Program-made: the position numbers and the translations under genes
The notes under the pieces: generated by a model
What the model was told of the DNA's origin: nothing
What the model saw: only the letters and a program-made list of their open reading frames with translations
Database searches by the model: none
NCBI GenBank assembly: GCA_902495075.1
Contig: CABUVO010000003.1
Coordinates: 62,001 to 126,000, forward strand
DNA from: an uncultured Porphyromonadaceae bacterium
GTDB lineage: Bacteria; Bacteroidota; Bacteroidia; Bacteroidales; Muribaculaceae
DNA: 64,000 bases
Direction: 5' to 3'
In this document: positions 1 through 8,942 of the stretch, one piece after another
Numbering within the stretch: position 1 is the first letter of the stretch
Layout: the number at the start of each line of letters is the position of its first letter

Positions 1-2203
1 CGGTAAGAATCAGCACCGGAACATGAGAAGTTGACACCTCCTCTTTTATATGGCGGCAGCATTCCAGACCATCCATTACAGGCATCATTACATCACATAC
101 AACAACGTCAGGCACATATCTGGCAGCCAAACGTATCCCCTCTTTGCCGTTGGATGCAGCTATCACGTTATATTCCCCTGCAAGAAGTTCCTTAAGCATT
201 GACCGGATGTCTTCATTGTCATCCACCACAAGCACCAGAGGCTTCTCGTTATCAAATTTTACATTTTCATTATCAACATCCCCTAATTCCGCTTCAACTT
301 CTTCACTCTTTATAACCGTAGACGGCATATCAGTTTTACTGTCGACATGAGCAACGGGAATGACGACAGAAAACTCTGAACCTTTCCCCACTTCGCTTTC
401 AAGCATGATAGAGCCTCCATGAAGCTCAACAAACGCTTTTGCAAGAGACAGACCTATTCCACTTCCCTGTGGATGAATCTTGTCAACCTGATAGAACCTA
501 TCAAATATACGTTTTCCATCATCTTCAGCTATGCCGGGACCATCATCTTTTACTGAGAACCGAAGCGTTTCTCCATCGCACGAGCATTTGAATGTCACAT
601 TACCATTTGAAGGAGTATATTTCAGAGCATTAGCCATCAGATTATATACGACCCGCTCGATCTTCTCAGCATCAACAGCCAATTTGAAATCCTGATTTTC
701 AGGAATCTCCACGTTAAGCTTTATATCTTTTTTGCGTGCAACGCTGCGGAAAGCATCAACCCATTCCGAGGCAAGCGCGCTGAAATCCACTTCCGTGAGA
801 TTCACATTAAGTTTACCGTTTTCATATGTGCGAAAATCAAGAATCTGATTGATAAGGCGTTTCAAGATTCTCACATTTTTATCGGCAATCTTTATCAATG
901 TGTGTTGCGATGGCGTCAGATTATTCGCGGCAGCAAGTTGCTCCACCGGTTCGGCAATCAATGTCAGAGGCGTGCGGAGATCATGCGACACGTTGGTGAA
1001 AAACATAAGCTTTGATTGCGTGGCTTGTCTAAGCTGCTCATTGAGTTTCTTCTCCTGTTCGTGTTGCGCTGCCAGCAGTTCATTTTTACGCAGCAACGTT
1101 TCCTGATAGTTGCGCCTTTGCCAGAAGGCTTTGAGAAGCAGAAACATCGATACACACAGAAGCACAACGAACGCTATGCTGACATAAAACAGCGTTGTCT
1201 GCGCGGAGTGCTTGTCCCAATAGTTGTCAAGATCCGATTTGAGACTCTTCATCTTCGAGGTCTCTTCTTTTAACGATTCGTTCTGCACGAGAAGAATATC
1301 GGCATTCTCGAGATTCACTGCAGAAGGAATCGGAAGAGTGGCAATTGAATCAAAAGGCTCACCTTTAAGAATGGCAAGGGCTGTGCGTATCAACCGATGA
1401 CCTTCCGTGGGATAAAGGAAAGTCGCATCTATCACAGAATCCTTTACCGCCTTCATCCCGATTTCAGGGGCGGCATCTATACCTATTATATATGGGGTGA
1501 TCTTGCGCTCACGCGCAGCATCGGCAGCAGCTATCGCCATGCGGTCGTTGTGGGCATAAATCAAATCGACATCGGGATGTTTCTGCAGCATGGAATCCGC
1601 CAGACGACGTGCATCATCATAATTCCAGTTTCCATATACGCTCGCCACCATTGTAATGTCCGGATTCTTATCAATCTCTTTCTGAAATCCTTCATGACGA
1701 CTGATTGCCGGAGTGGAACCTTTCAATCCGTAAAGCTCTATTACTTTTCCTTTGCCATGCATCAGATTTGAAGCATAACGGGCGGCAGATTCCCCGAGCT
1801 TTTCGTTGTCGGCGCCCTGAAATGCGGTGTAACAATGTCCGTTCACGTTACGGTCGAATACCACTACAGGCATTCCGCTATCGTACACTTTCTTGATGGC
1901 AGGTGTTATTGCATCCGCCTCATTAGGAGCTACAATGAGTATATCGAAACCATTATTTGCGAAATACTCTATATCCGCAATCTGCTTCTCATTGCTGTCA
2001 TCGGCGGAACGAATCTCAACCGTCGCTTCCGGATGCACAAGAATCTCCCTTTCAATCTCTTCGTTCATCTTGTTGCGCCAGTCGTCACGGCTGCACTGCG
2101 AAACCCCTATCTTATATGTCTTCGTATCCTCTTTGCAAGAATTGGATAAAAGACTTATTGCGACAAGAGATAGGATTGTAACAAACCATAATCGAGTTTT
2201 CAT
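1..2203 (-). CDS. Hybrid two-component sensor with periplasmic sugar-binding domain (partial, C-terminus off the left edge)
   Basis: Reading leftwards from an ATG at 2203, 734 residues are visible. A signal sequence ends in a possible lipobox-like LLSNSC. A type I periplasmic-binding-protein (ribose/LacI-like) domain spans about residues 30-310. A membrane segment at about 337-360 is followed by a short coiled coil. The HisKA box FFTNVSHDLRTP has the phospho-accepting His407. The HATPase domain carries DDGPGIAEDDG and GSGIGLSLAK. A receiver domain has its acceptor Asp704 in VVVCDVMMPVMDG; the expected AraC-type output lies outside the window. Hybrid sensors with this architecture next to GH32 genes sense free fructose in Bacteroides thetaiotaomicron (BT1754). 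The divergent GH32-permease-fructokinase operon makes the same role likely here, but that is inference. Confidence 0.93.
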   Translation of the reverse strand, partial: MKTRLWFVTILSLVAISLLSNSCKEDTKTYKIGVSQCSRDDWRNKMNEEIEREILVHPEATVEIRSADDSNEKQIADIEYFANNGFDILIVAPNEADAITPAIKKVYDSGMPVVVFDRNVNGHCYTAFQGADNEKLGESAARYASNLMHGKGKVIELYGLKGSTPAISRHEGFQKEIDKNPDITMVASVYGNWNYDDARRLADSMLQKHPDVDLIYAHNDRMAIAAADAARERKITPYIIGIDAAPEIGMKAVKDSVIDATFLYPTEGHRLIRTALAILKGEPFDSIATLPIPSAVNLENADILLVQNESLKEETSKMKSLKSDLDNYWDKHSAQTTLFYVSIAFVVLLCVSMFLLLKAFWQRRNYQETLLRKNELLAAQHEQEKKLNEQLRQATQSKLMFFTNVSHDLRTPLTLIAEPVEQLAAANNLTPSQHTLIKIADKNVRILKRLINQILDFRTYENGKLNVNLTEVDFSALASEWVDAFRSVARKKDIKLNVEIPENQDFKLAVDAEKIERVVYNLMANALKYTPSNGNVTFKCSCDGETLRFSVKDDGPGIAEDDGKRIFDRFYQVDKIHPQGSGIGLSLAKAFVELHGGSIMLESEVGKGSEFSVVIPVAHVDSKTDMPSTVIKSEEVEAELGDVDNENVKFDNEKPLVLVVDDNEDIRSMLKELLAGEYNVIAASNGKEGIRLAARYVPDVVVCDVMMPVMDGLECCRHIKEEVSTSHVPVLILT

Positions 2204-2244
2204 AATGCGGTGGTTAAAACATAAAATATGTTAGGTTAACTACG

Positions 2245-2252
2245 CAAATATA
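2245..2252 (-). promoter_or_regulatory. Probable -7 promoter element of the hybrid sensor gene
   Basis: The minus strand reads TATATTTG, a perfect match to the Bacteroidota -7 consensus TAnnTTTG, 42 bases before the sensor ATG. I see no TTTG at the -33 position. Confidence 0.5.
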
Positions 2253-2358
2253 GCTATTATTTATAAAAAAATTGCATCCTCTTATAAAAAAACAGCCAAT
2301 GCAACAAATGTTATATCTCTTGCTCTAATCTTTATATACGTATGCACTCTTTTATTTC

Positions 2359-2366
2359 TATATTTG
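2359..2366 (+). promoter_or_regulatory. Probable -7 promoter element of the fructan operon
   Basis: TATATTTG on the plus strand fits the TAnnTTTG consensus. No good -33 TTTG is present, as expected for an activator-dependent promoter. Transcription from here would give a leader of about 310 bases that contains the inverted-repeat element at 2440-2633. Confidence 0.45.
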
Positions 2367-2439
2367 CACTGCAAACTCCGAAAGAGTGTTTTACTCCTGT
2401 GTCGGATGCGCAGCCTTTATGATTTTCGAAGAAAAACTC

Positions 2440-2633
2440 AGAAGTTGTTTAAACTAATTTTTATGGTAAGATTTTTTAAGATTTTGGAACAGGTTTGGTC
2501 GGTTGAAGAGGAGCCAACCTCTCGGTTGACTCCGATGAAAACGGGCAAAGATGCCCAAAAGGTTAATAAAGATTGCCATAAAGTTTATAACTTTTAGAGT
2601 TTTTGATAACATAAATTAGTTTAAACAACTTCT
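2440..2633. repeat. Long inverted-repeat (MITE-like) element, family 1, copy 1
   Basis: The 475-base divergent gap 2204-2678 holds two promoters and this element. Its 21-base ends are perfect inverted repeats starting AGAAGTTGTTTAAAC (2440-2460 and 2613-2633). The core at about 2500-2545 has GAGGAG followed by a small stem AACC-TCTC-GGTT and then GACTCCGAT. The same terminal motif AGAARYTGTTTAAA and core design recur at 22574-22759 and 59791-60121. The copy lies in the predicted leader of the GH32 mRNA and ends 45 bases before its start codon. A short open frame at 2364-2597 runs through it and is not thought to be a gene. Confidence 0.8.
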
Positions 2634-2678
2634 CAAAGTTAAGAAAAGATTGTTTTTGAACTGAAAAAAACGTAACTC

Positions 2679-4508
2679 ATGAATTTAATTTTCAGGAAAG
2701 GGTTAACCTTAATAACCATCACGGCGGCATCACTCGCTTGCTTCGCCGATGACATCGAGATCAACCATCTCGGACCCAACCACACATATGTGCGTGTAAC
2801 GGGTGACGACAAACTGCTGATTCTTCCAATTCAGGAATCAATAGATGATGCACGGATAAATGTATTGGTAGACGGAAAAATCGACCGCACGTTTTATGCG
2901 CGTCTCGCCAAATCGAAAACCGATTATACCGTGCCTTTCGATCTGTCACCTTACAAAGGGAAGAACGTTATTCTTGACGTAGTGGCAAACCATAGCCGCG
3001 CCTCGGTGCGCGAGGCGCAGGATGATGCTTGCTGGAGCAGCATCACTCTTTCTGATTCCTTCAACACTGAGAACCGAGAGAAATACCGCCCCCTTTTCCA
3101 TCACACACCTTCATACGGATGGATGAACGACCCAAACGGAATGTTCTATAAAGACGGGGTATGGCATCTGTATTACCAATGGAATCCCTTCGGATCAAAA
3201 TGGCAAAATATGACGTGGGGACATTCCACCTCAACTGACCTTATCAACTGGGAACACCATCCCGCCGCAATTCTCCCCAACGGCATAGGCACGGTATTCT
3301 CAGGAAGCTCCGCCATAGATCGTGAAAACAGTGCTGGCTTCGGTAAGGATGCGGTTCTTGCAATGTACACTTCTGCCGGCGACAGCCAGACCCAAAGTCT
3401 TGCCGTGAGCCATGACAATGGTGAAACGTTCGACATATATCCCGCCAATCCGGTGCTCACTCTCGATTCAGAGGCTCGCGATCCGAATATGTTCTGGAAT
3501 CCTGAAACAAAACTTTGGACGCTCATTCTTGCTCATCCCCTCGAACATGAGATGCTGATATTCACTTCTCCGGATATGAAGGAGTGGACTCTTCAAAGTT
3601 CTTTCGGCAAAGGACTCGGCGCTCAGAAAGGTGTTTGGGAATGTCCCGACCTCTTTCAGCTGCCGGTTGCCGGAACCAATGAAAAGAAGTGGGTGTTGAT
3701 TTGCAACATCAATCCTGACGGACCTTTCGGAGGCAGCGGCATACAGTATTTCATCGGAGATTTCGATGGAAAGACTTTCGTGCCTGAAACTGATGCCGAA
3801 GGGAAGGTTGCAACAAAGTGGCTTGATTTCGGTAAAGATAACTATGCTCTCGTAAGCTGGAGCGATGCACCGGAAGGAAGACGCGCAGCAATAGGCTGGA
3901 TGAGCAACTGGCAATATGCGGCAGATGTGCCGACCATGCAATATCGCTCAGCCAACACCCTCCTCCTCGATGTAGTGCTTTTCAAGGGTAAGGATGGTCA
4001 GACCTATGCCTCCACAACGCCGGCTCCTGAATTGCTGAAACTCCGCGATAAACTTATTGTCAGCGTTGGGAAAACCGGTATCGGAACAAAATCAAAGGTA
4101 TATAACCTCCCTACGTCAAACAGCGGAGTCTGTGAAATCAATCTGGACATTGATCCGAGAAAGTCAGACAAGGTTATTCTCTCCCTTTCAAATACTCAAG
4201 GCGAGAATGTTGAGATGACTTACGATCCTGCAGCCGCTACATTCTCCTTCAATCGCGAAAACAGCGGAATCGTGGATTTCAGCAAAGACTTTCCGGCAAC
4301 AACAGTAGCACCAACTTTCGGAACTACTTCAAGGCTTTCACTCAGAATCTTCATCGACACCTCAAGTATCGAGATATTCGGCAATAACGGACGTTTTGCC
4401 ATGACAAACCTGGTTTTCCCGAACTCTCCCTATACCCAGCTTTCCGTAAGTTCGCAAGGTGGCAAAGCTGAAATATCAAACCTTAAGATTCATTCTTTAA
4501 GCAAGTGA
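2679..4508 (+). CDS. Secreted GH32 fructan hydrolase (levanase/inulinase/invertase type)
   Basis: A 609-residue exported glycosidase that should cleave beta-fructosyl linkages. A signal peptide ends near residue 23 (CFA-DD). An N-terminal beta domain follows to about 115. The five-bladed propeller then carries the three GH32 signatures: WMNDPNG with the nucleophile Asp151, ARDPN with Asp268 as transition-state stabiliser, and WECPD with the acid/base Glu321. A C-terminal beta-sandwich starts at about residue 460. It leads the operon with the permease 7 bases downstream, so released fructose or sucrose would be imported directly. Whether it is exo- or endo-acting, and on levan or inulin, cannot be told from motifs. 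Confidence 0.95.
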   Translation: MNLIFRKGLTLITITAASLACFADDIEINHLGPNHTYVRVTGDDKLLILPIQESIDDARINVLVDGKIDRTFYARLAKSKTDYTVPFDLSPYKGKNVILDVVANHSRASVREAQDDACWSSITLSDSFNTENREKYRPLFHHTPSYGWMNDPNGMFYKDGVWHLYYQWNPFGSKWQNMTWGHSTSTDLINWEHHPAAILPNGIGTVFSGSSAIDRENSAGFGKDAVLAMYTSAGDSQTQSLAVSHDNGETFDIYPANPVLTLDSEARDPNMFWNPETKLWTLILAHPLEHEMLIFTSPDMKEWTLQSSFGKGLGAQKGVWECPDLFQLPVAGTNEKKWVLICNINPDGPFGGSGIQYFIGDFDGKTFVPETDAEGKVATKWLDFGKDNYALVSWSDAPEGRRAAIGWMSNWQYAADVPTMQYRSANTLLLDVVLFKGKDGQTYASTTPAPELLKLRDKLIVSVGKTGIGTKSKVYNLPTSNSGVCEINLDIDPRKSDKVILSLSNTQGENVEMTYDPAAATFSFNRENSGIVDFSKDFPATTVAPTFGTTSRLSLRIFIDTSSIEIFGNNGRFAMTNLVFPNSPYTQLSVSSQGGKAEISNLKIHSLSK

Positions 4509-4515
4509 CCATATT

Positions 4516-5703
4516 ATGAACGCAACTCAATCTATCGCATCAAAAGGAAAAAGTCCACTGATGCAACTCATCCCCGTGATGCTCTGCTTTTTCGCGATGG
4601 GATTCGTGGATCTTGTCGGGACTGCCACAAACTTTGTAAGAAACGATTTGAATCTCTCCGTTTCAGAGGCAAGTCTCTTCCCTTCGCTCGTATTTTTCTG
4701 GTTTCTTATATTCTCAGTGCCCACGGGTATCCTGATGAATAAAATTGGAAGGAAGAACACTGTGCTCGTATCGCTGGTAATCACAGCTCTTTCTCTTATT
4801 ATTCCGATTTTCGGAGACTCCTACGCAATCATGCTGATATCTTTCTCCCTCCTCGGAATAGGCAACGCTGTGATGCAGACTTCTCTCAATCCTTTAGTAA
4901 CTAACCTTATCAGTGGCGACAAATTGGCATCAGCTCTTACTTTTGGTCAATTTGTAAAAGCCATAGCTTCCTTCTTAGCTCCGATTATTGCCACATGGGG
5001 AGCAACCACCCTGTTCCCTACTTTCGGACTCTCCTGGCGCGTCCTCTTCCTTATATACGCAGTTATCAGTGTTCTTGCAGTAGCAGCTCTCGGAGCCACT
5101 CCAATCGAAGAGGAGCGACCCGACAAAGCATCCGGCATACGTGAATGCGTGAAACTTCTCGGACGTCCCTTCATTCTCTTATGCTTCATTGGCATAATGT
5201 GTCATGTCGGAATTGATGTCGGCACAAACACCTACGCGCCAATGATTATCATGGAGCGCCTTAATTTCTCACTCGAAGACGCTGCATTCGCCACAGGACT
5301 CTATTTCATTTTCCGCACCCTTGGTGCATTCACAGGTGCATTCATCCTCCGGGTGATGAAAGCGAAAGTGTTCTTTGCCATAAGCGTAGTCATGATGGTT
5401 GCCGCAATGGTGATTCTCTTCACGGCTCATTCACAGGCTGCACTATATACAGGCATTGCACTCGTAGGCTACGGCAACTCCAACGTGTTCTCAATAATCT
5501 TCTCTCAGGCTCTTCTCTCTTCGCCCAATGAAAAGAATGAAGTATCTGGACTGATGATCATGGGGCTCTTCGGAGGTACAGTCTTCCCGCTCTGCATGGG
5601 ATATGCGGCAGATGCCTTCGGACAGCTCGGAGCTGTGGCTGTAATGACAGCCGGCGTGATTTATTTGCTCTGCTATACAATAAAAATCAAAAAAGAGGCA
5701 TAA
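4516..5703 (+). CDS. MFS monosaccharide permease, FucP/glucose-galactose porter type
   Basis: A 395-residue inner-membrane protein with about 12 hydrophobic segments and no signal peptide. The loop after the second segment has the MFS-like GILMNKIGRKN motif. The sequence resembles the FucP-type sugar/proton symporters used by Bacteroidota for hexoses. It starts 7 bases after the GH32 stop and is followed by a fructokinase, so fructose is the likely cargo. That substrate is inferred from context only. Confidence 0.88.
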   Translation: MNATQSIASKGKSPLMQLIPVMLCFFAMGFVDLVGTATNFVRNDLNLSVSEASLFPSLVFFWFLIFSVPTGILMNKIGRKNTVLVSLVITALSLIIPIFGDSYAIMLISFSLLGIGNAVMQTSLNPLVTNLISGDKLASALTFGQFVKAIASFLAPIIATWGATTLFPTFGLSWRVLFLIYAVISVLAVAALGATPIEEERPDKASGIRECVKLLGRPFILLCFIGIMCHVGIDVGTNTYAPMIIMERLNFSLEDAAFATGLYFIFRTLGAFTGAFILRVMKAKVFFAISVVMMVAAMVILFTAHSQAALYTGIALVGYGNSNVFSIIFSQALLSSPNEKNEVSGLMIMGLFGGTVFPLCMGYAADAFGQLGAVAVMTAGVIYLLCYTIKIKKEA

Positions 5704-5755
5704 TTAATATAGCAGCAAATATTAATTCAATGAAACTTATTAAATTGTTATTGTC

Positions 5756-6634
5756 ATGAAAGACTTGGTAATTGGCATGGGAGAAGCTCTTTGGGACGTT
5801 CTCCCCGATGGTAAAAAAATAGGTGGCGCTCCTGCCAACTTCGCGTATCATGTTTCTCAGTTCGGGCTTCCGAGCCTTGCAGTGAGCGCCATAGGCGATG
5901 ATGCTTTAGGTAAGGAACTGGTAGAAAATTTCGATGCAAAAGATGTAAAATATCATCTCGACACTGTCCCTTATCCCACAGGCACCGTGCAGGTAGAACT
6001 CGACGAAGCCGGCGTACCGCAATATGAGATTAAGGAAAACGTAGCATGGGATAACATTCCATCCACCGAAGAACTAAAGGCTGTCGCCGCCGAGACAAAA
6101 GCTTTCTGCTTCGGTTCCCTTGCTCAGCGCAACATTGTATCGCGCACAACCATTCAGGAATTCCTCGAATCAATTCCCAAGGAAAATGATCCGTTGATTG
6201 TATTCGATGTAAACCTTCGTCAGGGATTCTACAACAAAGAGATACTGTGCAGCTCAATGAAAGCTTGCAATATCCTGAAGATAAACGATGAGGAGCTGGT
6301 TACTGTAAGTCGTATGTTCGGATATCCCGGCATAGACCTTCAGGATAAATGTTGGATTCTTCTCGGCAAATATAATCTGAAGATGCTCATTCTCACATGT
6401 GGCATCAACGGAAGCTACGTATTCACCCCCGGCGAAGTCTCCTTCCTACCCACACCGAAAGTAGAAGTCGCAGACACAGTCGGTGCGGGAGACTCCTTCA
6501 CAGCCGCATTCATCGCCAGCATCCTCAAAGGCAAGACCGTAGCCGAAGCGCATCATAAAGCCGTAGCAACCTCAGCATTCGTATGCACCCAACACGGCGC
6601 AATGCCCACGCTACCTGCAGACCTGACAGAGTAG
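5756..6634 (+). CDS. PfkB-family fructokinase
   Basis: A 292-residue cytoplasmic carbohydrate kinase of the ribokinase/PfkB family. The N-terminal GGAPANFAYHVSQFG loop binds the sugar. The C-terminal ADTVGAGDSFTAAF is the family signature 2, with the catalytic base at Asp246 and the anion hole in GAGD. It is the third gene of the GH32-permease operon, which points to ATP-dependent phosphorylation of fructose as the first step after uptake. The gap of 52 bases from the permease contains no terminator. Confidence 0.92.
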   Translation: MKDLVIGMGEALWDVLPDGKKIGGAPANFAYHVSQFGLPSLAVSAIGDDALGKELVENFDAKDVKYHLDTVPYPTGTVQVELDEAGVPQYEIKENVAWDNIPSTEELKAVAAETKAFCFGSLAQRNIVSRTTIQEFLESIPKENDPLIVFDVNLRQGFYNKEILCSSMKACNILKINDEELVTVSRMFGYPGIDLQDKCWILLGKYNLKMLILTCGINGSYVFTPGEVSFLPTPKVEVADTVGAGDSFTAAFIASILKGKTVAEAHHKAVATSAFVCTQHGAMPTLPADLTE

Positions 6635-6717
6635 AGGCATTAGGATTTAGGGGAATTAAATCGTAGCTGCTGTTGCTTGCAACTGCAGTAAAACCAAGGA
6701 CAATATTCCTATATCTC

Positions 6718-6757
6718 GTCGCGAGGCAGCTGTTACTTTCAACAGCTGCCTCGCGAC
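6718..6757 (+). terminator. Strong hairpin downstream of the fructokinase
   Basis: A perfect 17-base stem (6718-6734 with 6741-6757, beginning GTCGCGAGGCAG) closes a 6-base loop about 84 bases after the fructokinase stop. No clear T-tract follows, so it may act as an mRNA 3' stabiliser or an inefficient terminator. Confidence 0.55.
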
Positions 6758-6857
6758 TTCTGCACTCTTACTTCTCATTTATTCTTTCTCACTTCTCACC
6801 TATTCCTTTTTACTTATTATACAAATTATACAAATTGCTTTGTTAACGAACCTTACT

Positions 6858-7047
6858 TATATTTAAACTCTTGTAAATAAATGGCATTAAGGCAACTATT
6901 GCCTATTTTACACGTTTAAAAGGTACAAAGCAATATGGATAAGACCCTCAAGGTTTCGTGAGAAAGTTTGCGAGTCGAAGTTTAGTTAGATATAGTTTAT
7001 AGTGGAATCGTGATAAGCCCGCATTGACTGCGGGCTTATCTATTTAT
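6858..7047 (+). ncRNA. Candidate small RNA or orphan transcript in the 419-base gap 6635-7053
   Basis: A promoter-like TATATTTA (6858-6865) has a TTTG 15 bases upstream, closer than the usual 19-20. About 150 bases later comes a perfect 12-base GC-rich stem (7012-7023 with 7029-7040, GATAAGCCCGCA) followed by TATTTATT, which resembles a plus-strand terminator. No protein-coding frame with sensible composition lies between them. The rest of the gap holds only the fructokinase hairpin and AT-rich sequence. The hairpin could instead serve the convergent minus-strand gene. This is a weak candidate. Confidence 0.25.
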
Positions 7048-7053
7048 TATCAA

Positions 7054-7452
7054 CTACTTATTCTCGTTCATCAGAAATCGGGGTGATTCGAGAATTGGGA
7101 GGTTGGATTCGGTGGGGACGTAGATCACGGTTTTGTCATTCAGATTTGATTGCTGACGAACCCATAGATATTGGATATAGGTTGGTGTGATGCTCCCATT
7201 CTCAATCCGAATCGCCTCGGCTGCACCTTTTGCTCTCTCAACCTCTGCCTGCGCGTTAAGCTTCTCAGCTTCAAGATTGGCTTTAGCCTCTTCTATCTTA
7301 ATCTTACGGTTCTGCTCAGCCTTGGCAAATTCTGCCTTACCAGCCATCTCTTGCTGCCATACGTTATACCAGGGCAACAGAAATGCCGCTCCAATCACCA
7401 CAATCACAAGTGCCGTCCCCGACCACACAATACTCTTTACATTCTTATCCAT
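7054..7452 (-). CDS. Short membrane-anchored coiled-coil protein resembling the tail of band-7/SPFH proteins
   Basis: A 132-residue protein of unknown function. One membrane segment spans about residues 9-29. A charged, alanine-rich helix runs from about 35 to 85 (AEFAKAEQNRKIKIEEAKA, then EVERAKGAAEAI). It ends in TPTYIQYLWV and TVIYVPTESNLPIL, the pattern seen after the coiled coil of stomatin/prohibitin-like proteins. The SPFH fold itself is missing. The genuine SPFH protein at 57299-58282 has a comparable tail (AEADAIRKVAEAV, then NKTVYIPYEASSVL). It stands alone, with the RhuM remnant upstream on the same strand. Confidence 0.7.
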   Translation of the reverse strand: MDKNVKSIVWSGTALVIVVIGAAFLLPWYNVWQQEMAGKAEFAKAEQNRKIKIEEAKANLEAEKLNAQAEVERAKGAAEAIRIENGSITPTYIQYLWVRQQSNLNDKTVIYVPTESNLPILESPRFLMNENK

Positions 7453-7537
7453 AATAATCTTTTTTATTTGTTTCTATTTATTTTATAATCATATCAAGAT
7501 TATAGCAGTCAATGTTACGTTTTACCTGACGATTTCC

Positions 7538-7759
7538 CTATTGTCGAACTAACAAGAATTTCTTGTTAGTTGCATCTATGGCAAGTTCTCCGTCCTTATA
7601 GATATTATCTACATGCTGGCTAATATTCTGTTGCGTAGTGCAATATATTTCAGCCAACTGATTTTGCGTCAACCACAGATCTTCATTGGCAAAACGTACA
7701 GAAACACGTGTTATCTCGTTATCGTCCTGATAAAGTATTATTTTGTTTTCTTCATTCAT
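7538..7759 (-). pseudogene. RhuM-family (virulence RhuM) N-terminal remnant
   Basis: The 73 residues match the start of RhuM-family proteins, with the hallmark DLWLTQNQLAEIY, a DNA-binding-like helix TTQQNISQHVDNIY, and the trailing DATNKKFLLVRQ. Family members normally run to roughly 300 residues or more. Here a stop follows directly and only 85 bases separate it from the next gene, so the body has been lost. The break coincides with a palindrome at 7547-7571 (arms AACTAACAAGAA), suggesting deletion or insertion/excision at that site. The remnant could still be translated, but I treat it as decayed. Confidence 0.75.
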
Positions 7760-7923
7760 TAATCAACACATCTTTTTGCGAGTCACACTTAAATGCACCA
7801 CGCAAATTTATAAAATTTATTTAAAAATGCCAACTCGCTTCTTCACGCATGCTTAGCAATCTGCATTAAGCCCGTCTGGCGAAGCCGGTTGAGTGAAGGC
7901 TCCTCGGTGCCTCCTGGACAATC

Positions 7924-7955
7924 AAAAAAGACACGGGGCGTAGTAGCCTCGTGTC
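7924..7955 (-). terminator. Rho-independent terminator of the beta-barrel protein gene
   Basis: On the minus strand GACACGAGGC pairs with GCCCCGTGTC (one mismatch) and is followed by TTTTTT, 24 bases after the stop codon of the gene at 7980-8732. Confidence 0.8.
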
Positions 7956-7979
7956 TCGCACTATGTATGTAAGAATTTA

Positions 7980-8732
7980 TTATTTGAAATTATAACCAAC
8001 CGTAAGTTGGAAAAGATTCTGGTGATAGCTCGCAGAATAAAAACGTTTGTTGTCTTTAGCTACGTGATAGGCATTCGTCATACCTATATCTCCGCTTAAA
8101 CCACCGAAGAAATTCTTATAGTTGACACCGACACCAATCCTCCAGTCTAAATTGAATCTGTTGAAACGATCGTCATCATCCGGATTCTCGGCTTTATACA
8201 TCGACCCAGTTTCCTTAATTTCTACATCTTTAACTTTCGCCTTGATGTAATAATCCATGGAGAAACCGAGATTGATCACAGGGCCCATATAAACCGCAAC
8301 ATTGAAATCTCTCGTGAAATCGAAATGATATCCGAATGCTACCGGAATACGCATACCCGACTGCCGAACAGAATGGCAGACAAGCTCTCCACCAAGCTCT
8401 TCCAACTCGTCAAGAATATCATCTATATCGTCTGTTTTGATTGGCATGGCGTTATAATAGAAACTTAATCCTGGCTCAATATAGAAGTTTGCCACGATCG
8501 GGATATTATACACACCACCTACGCTGAAACCGACACCGGCATCAAACACCTTCTTCGACAAGGTATAATGATCTTCATAATCATTAAGGTTGAAGTTGCA
8601 GGGTGTCGGCACGTCGAGAGTGGCGCGAAGTCCGAAATAGGGTTTATTATTGGGATTATTGAAAATACGACTTTGGGCAGAAGCCGAAAAGACGCCGGCA
8701 ATTACAAAAAGAGACAATAAGATCTTTTTCAT
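7980..8732 (-). CDS. Outer-membrane beta-barrel (porin-like) protein of unknown role
   Basis: A 250-residue protein with a signal peptide ending at SASAQ (about residue 20). It is followed by alternating hydrophobic/aromatic strands typical of eight-stranded outer-membrane barrels (PF13568-like), for example FYIEPGLSFYYN and the C-terminal LFQLTVGYNFK ending in aromatic/basic residues. It is a single gene with its own terminator. Such proteins are common in Bacteroidota; no substrate or partner can be assigned. Confidence 0.82.
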   Translation of the reverse strand: MKKILLSLFVIAGVFSASAQSRIFNNPNNKPYFGLRATLDVPTPCNFNLNDYEDHYTLSKKVFDAGVGFSVGGVYNIPIVANFYIEPGLSFYYNAMPIKTDDIDDILDELEELGGELVCHSVRQSGMRIPVAFGYHFDFTRDFNVAVYMGPVINLGFSMDYYIKAKVKDVEIKETGSMYKAENPDDDDRFNRFNLDWRIGVGVNYKNFFGGLSGDIGMTNAYHVAKDNKRFYSASYHQNLFQLTVGYNFK

Positions 8733-8871
8733 AATATTTAAATTTAAGACAACACTTGTTTTGATAGTCAGTACCTATTTAACATTAATAAACATAATTT
8801 TGTTTAAAATCATTTCTTGAATCACGACTATAAACAACCTAATTCCTACAGTCATAAACCCTTAGCACTAT

Positions 8872-8917
8872 AAAAAAAGCATTCGCTGTAATTCCATTGG
8901 GAATCATAGCGAATGCT
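8872..8917 (-). terminator. Rho-independent terminator of the pullulanase-GH31 operon
   Basis: The minus strand has AGCATTCGCT (8917-8908) pairing with AGCGAATGCT (8887-8878), followed by TTTTTTT. It begins 26 bases after the GH31 stop codon. Confidence 0.85.
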
Positions 8918-8942
8918 TTTTAGAAAACAATTGTCTGCGAAA

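Noticed and set aside
849..2234. Several plus-strand open frames at the left edge
   Set aside because: They are shadows of the minus-strand hybrid sensor, whose domains are continuous in one frame.
2364..2597. 77-residue open frame before the GH32 gene
   Set aside because: It runs through the inverted-repeat element, has no family resemblance and its composition follows the palindrome.
6635..7053. tRNA or riboswitch in the gap after the fructokinase
   Set aside because: No cloverleaf or known aptamer pattern could be traced; only two hairpins are visible.
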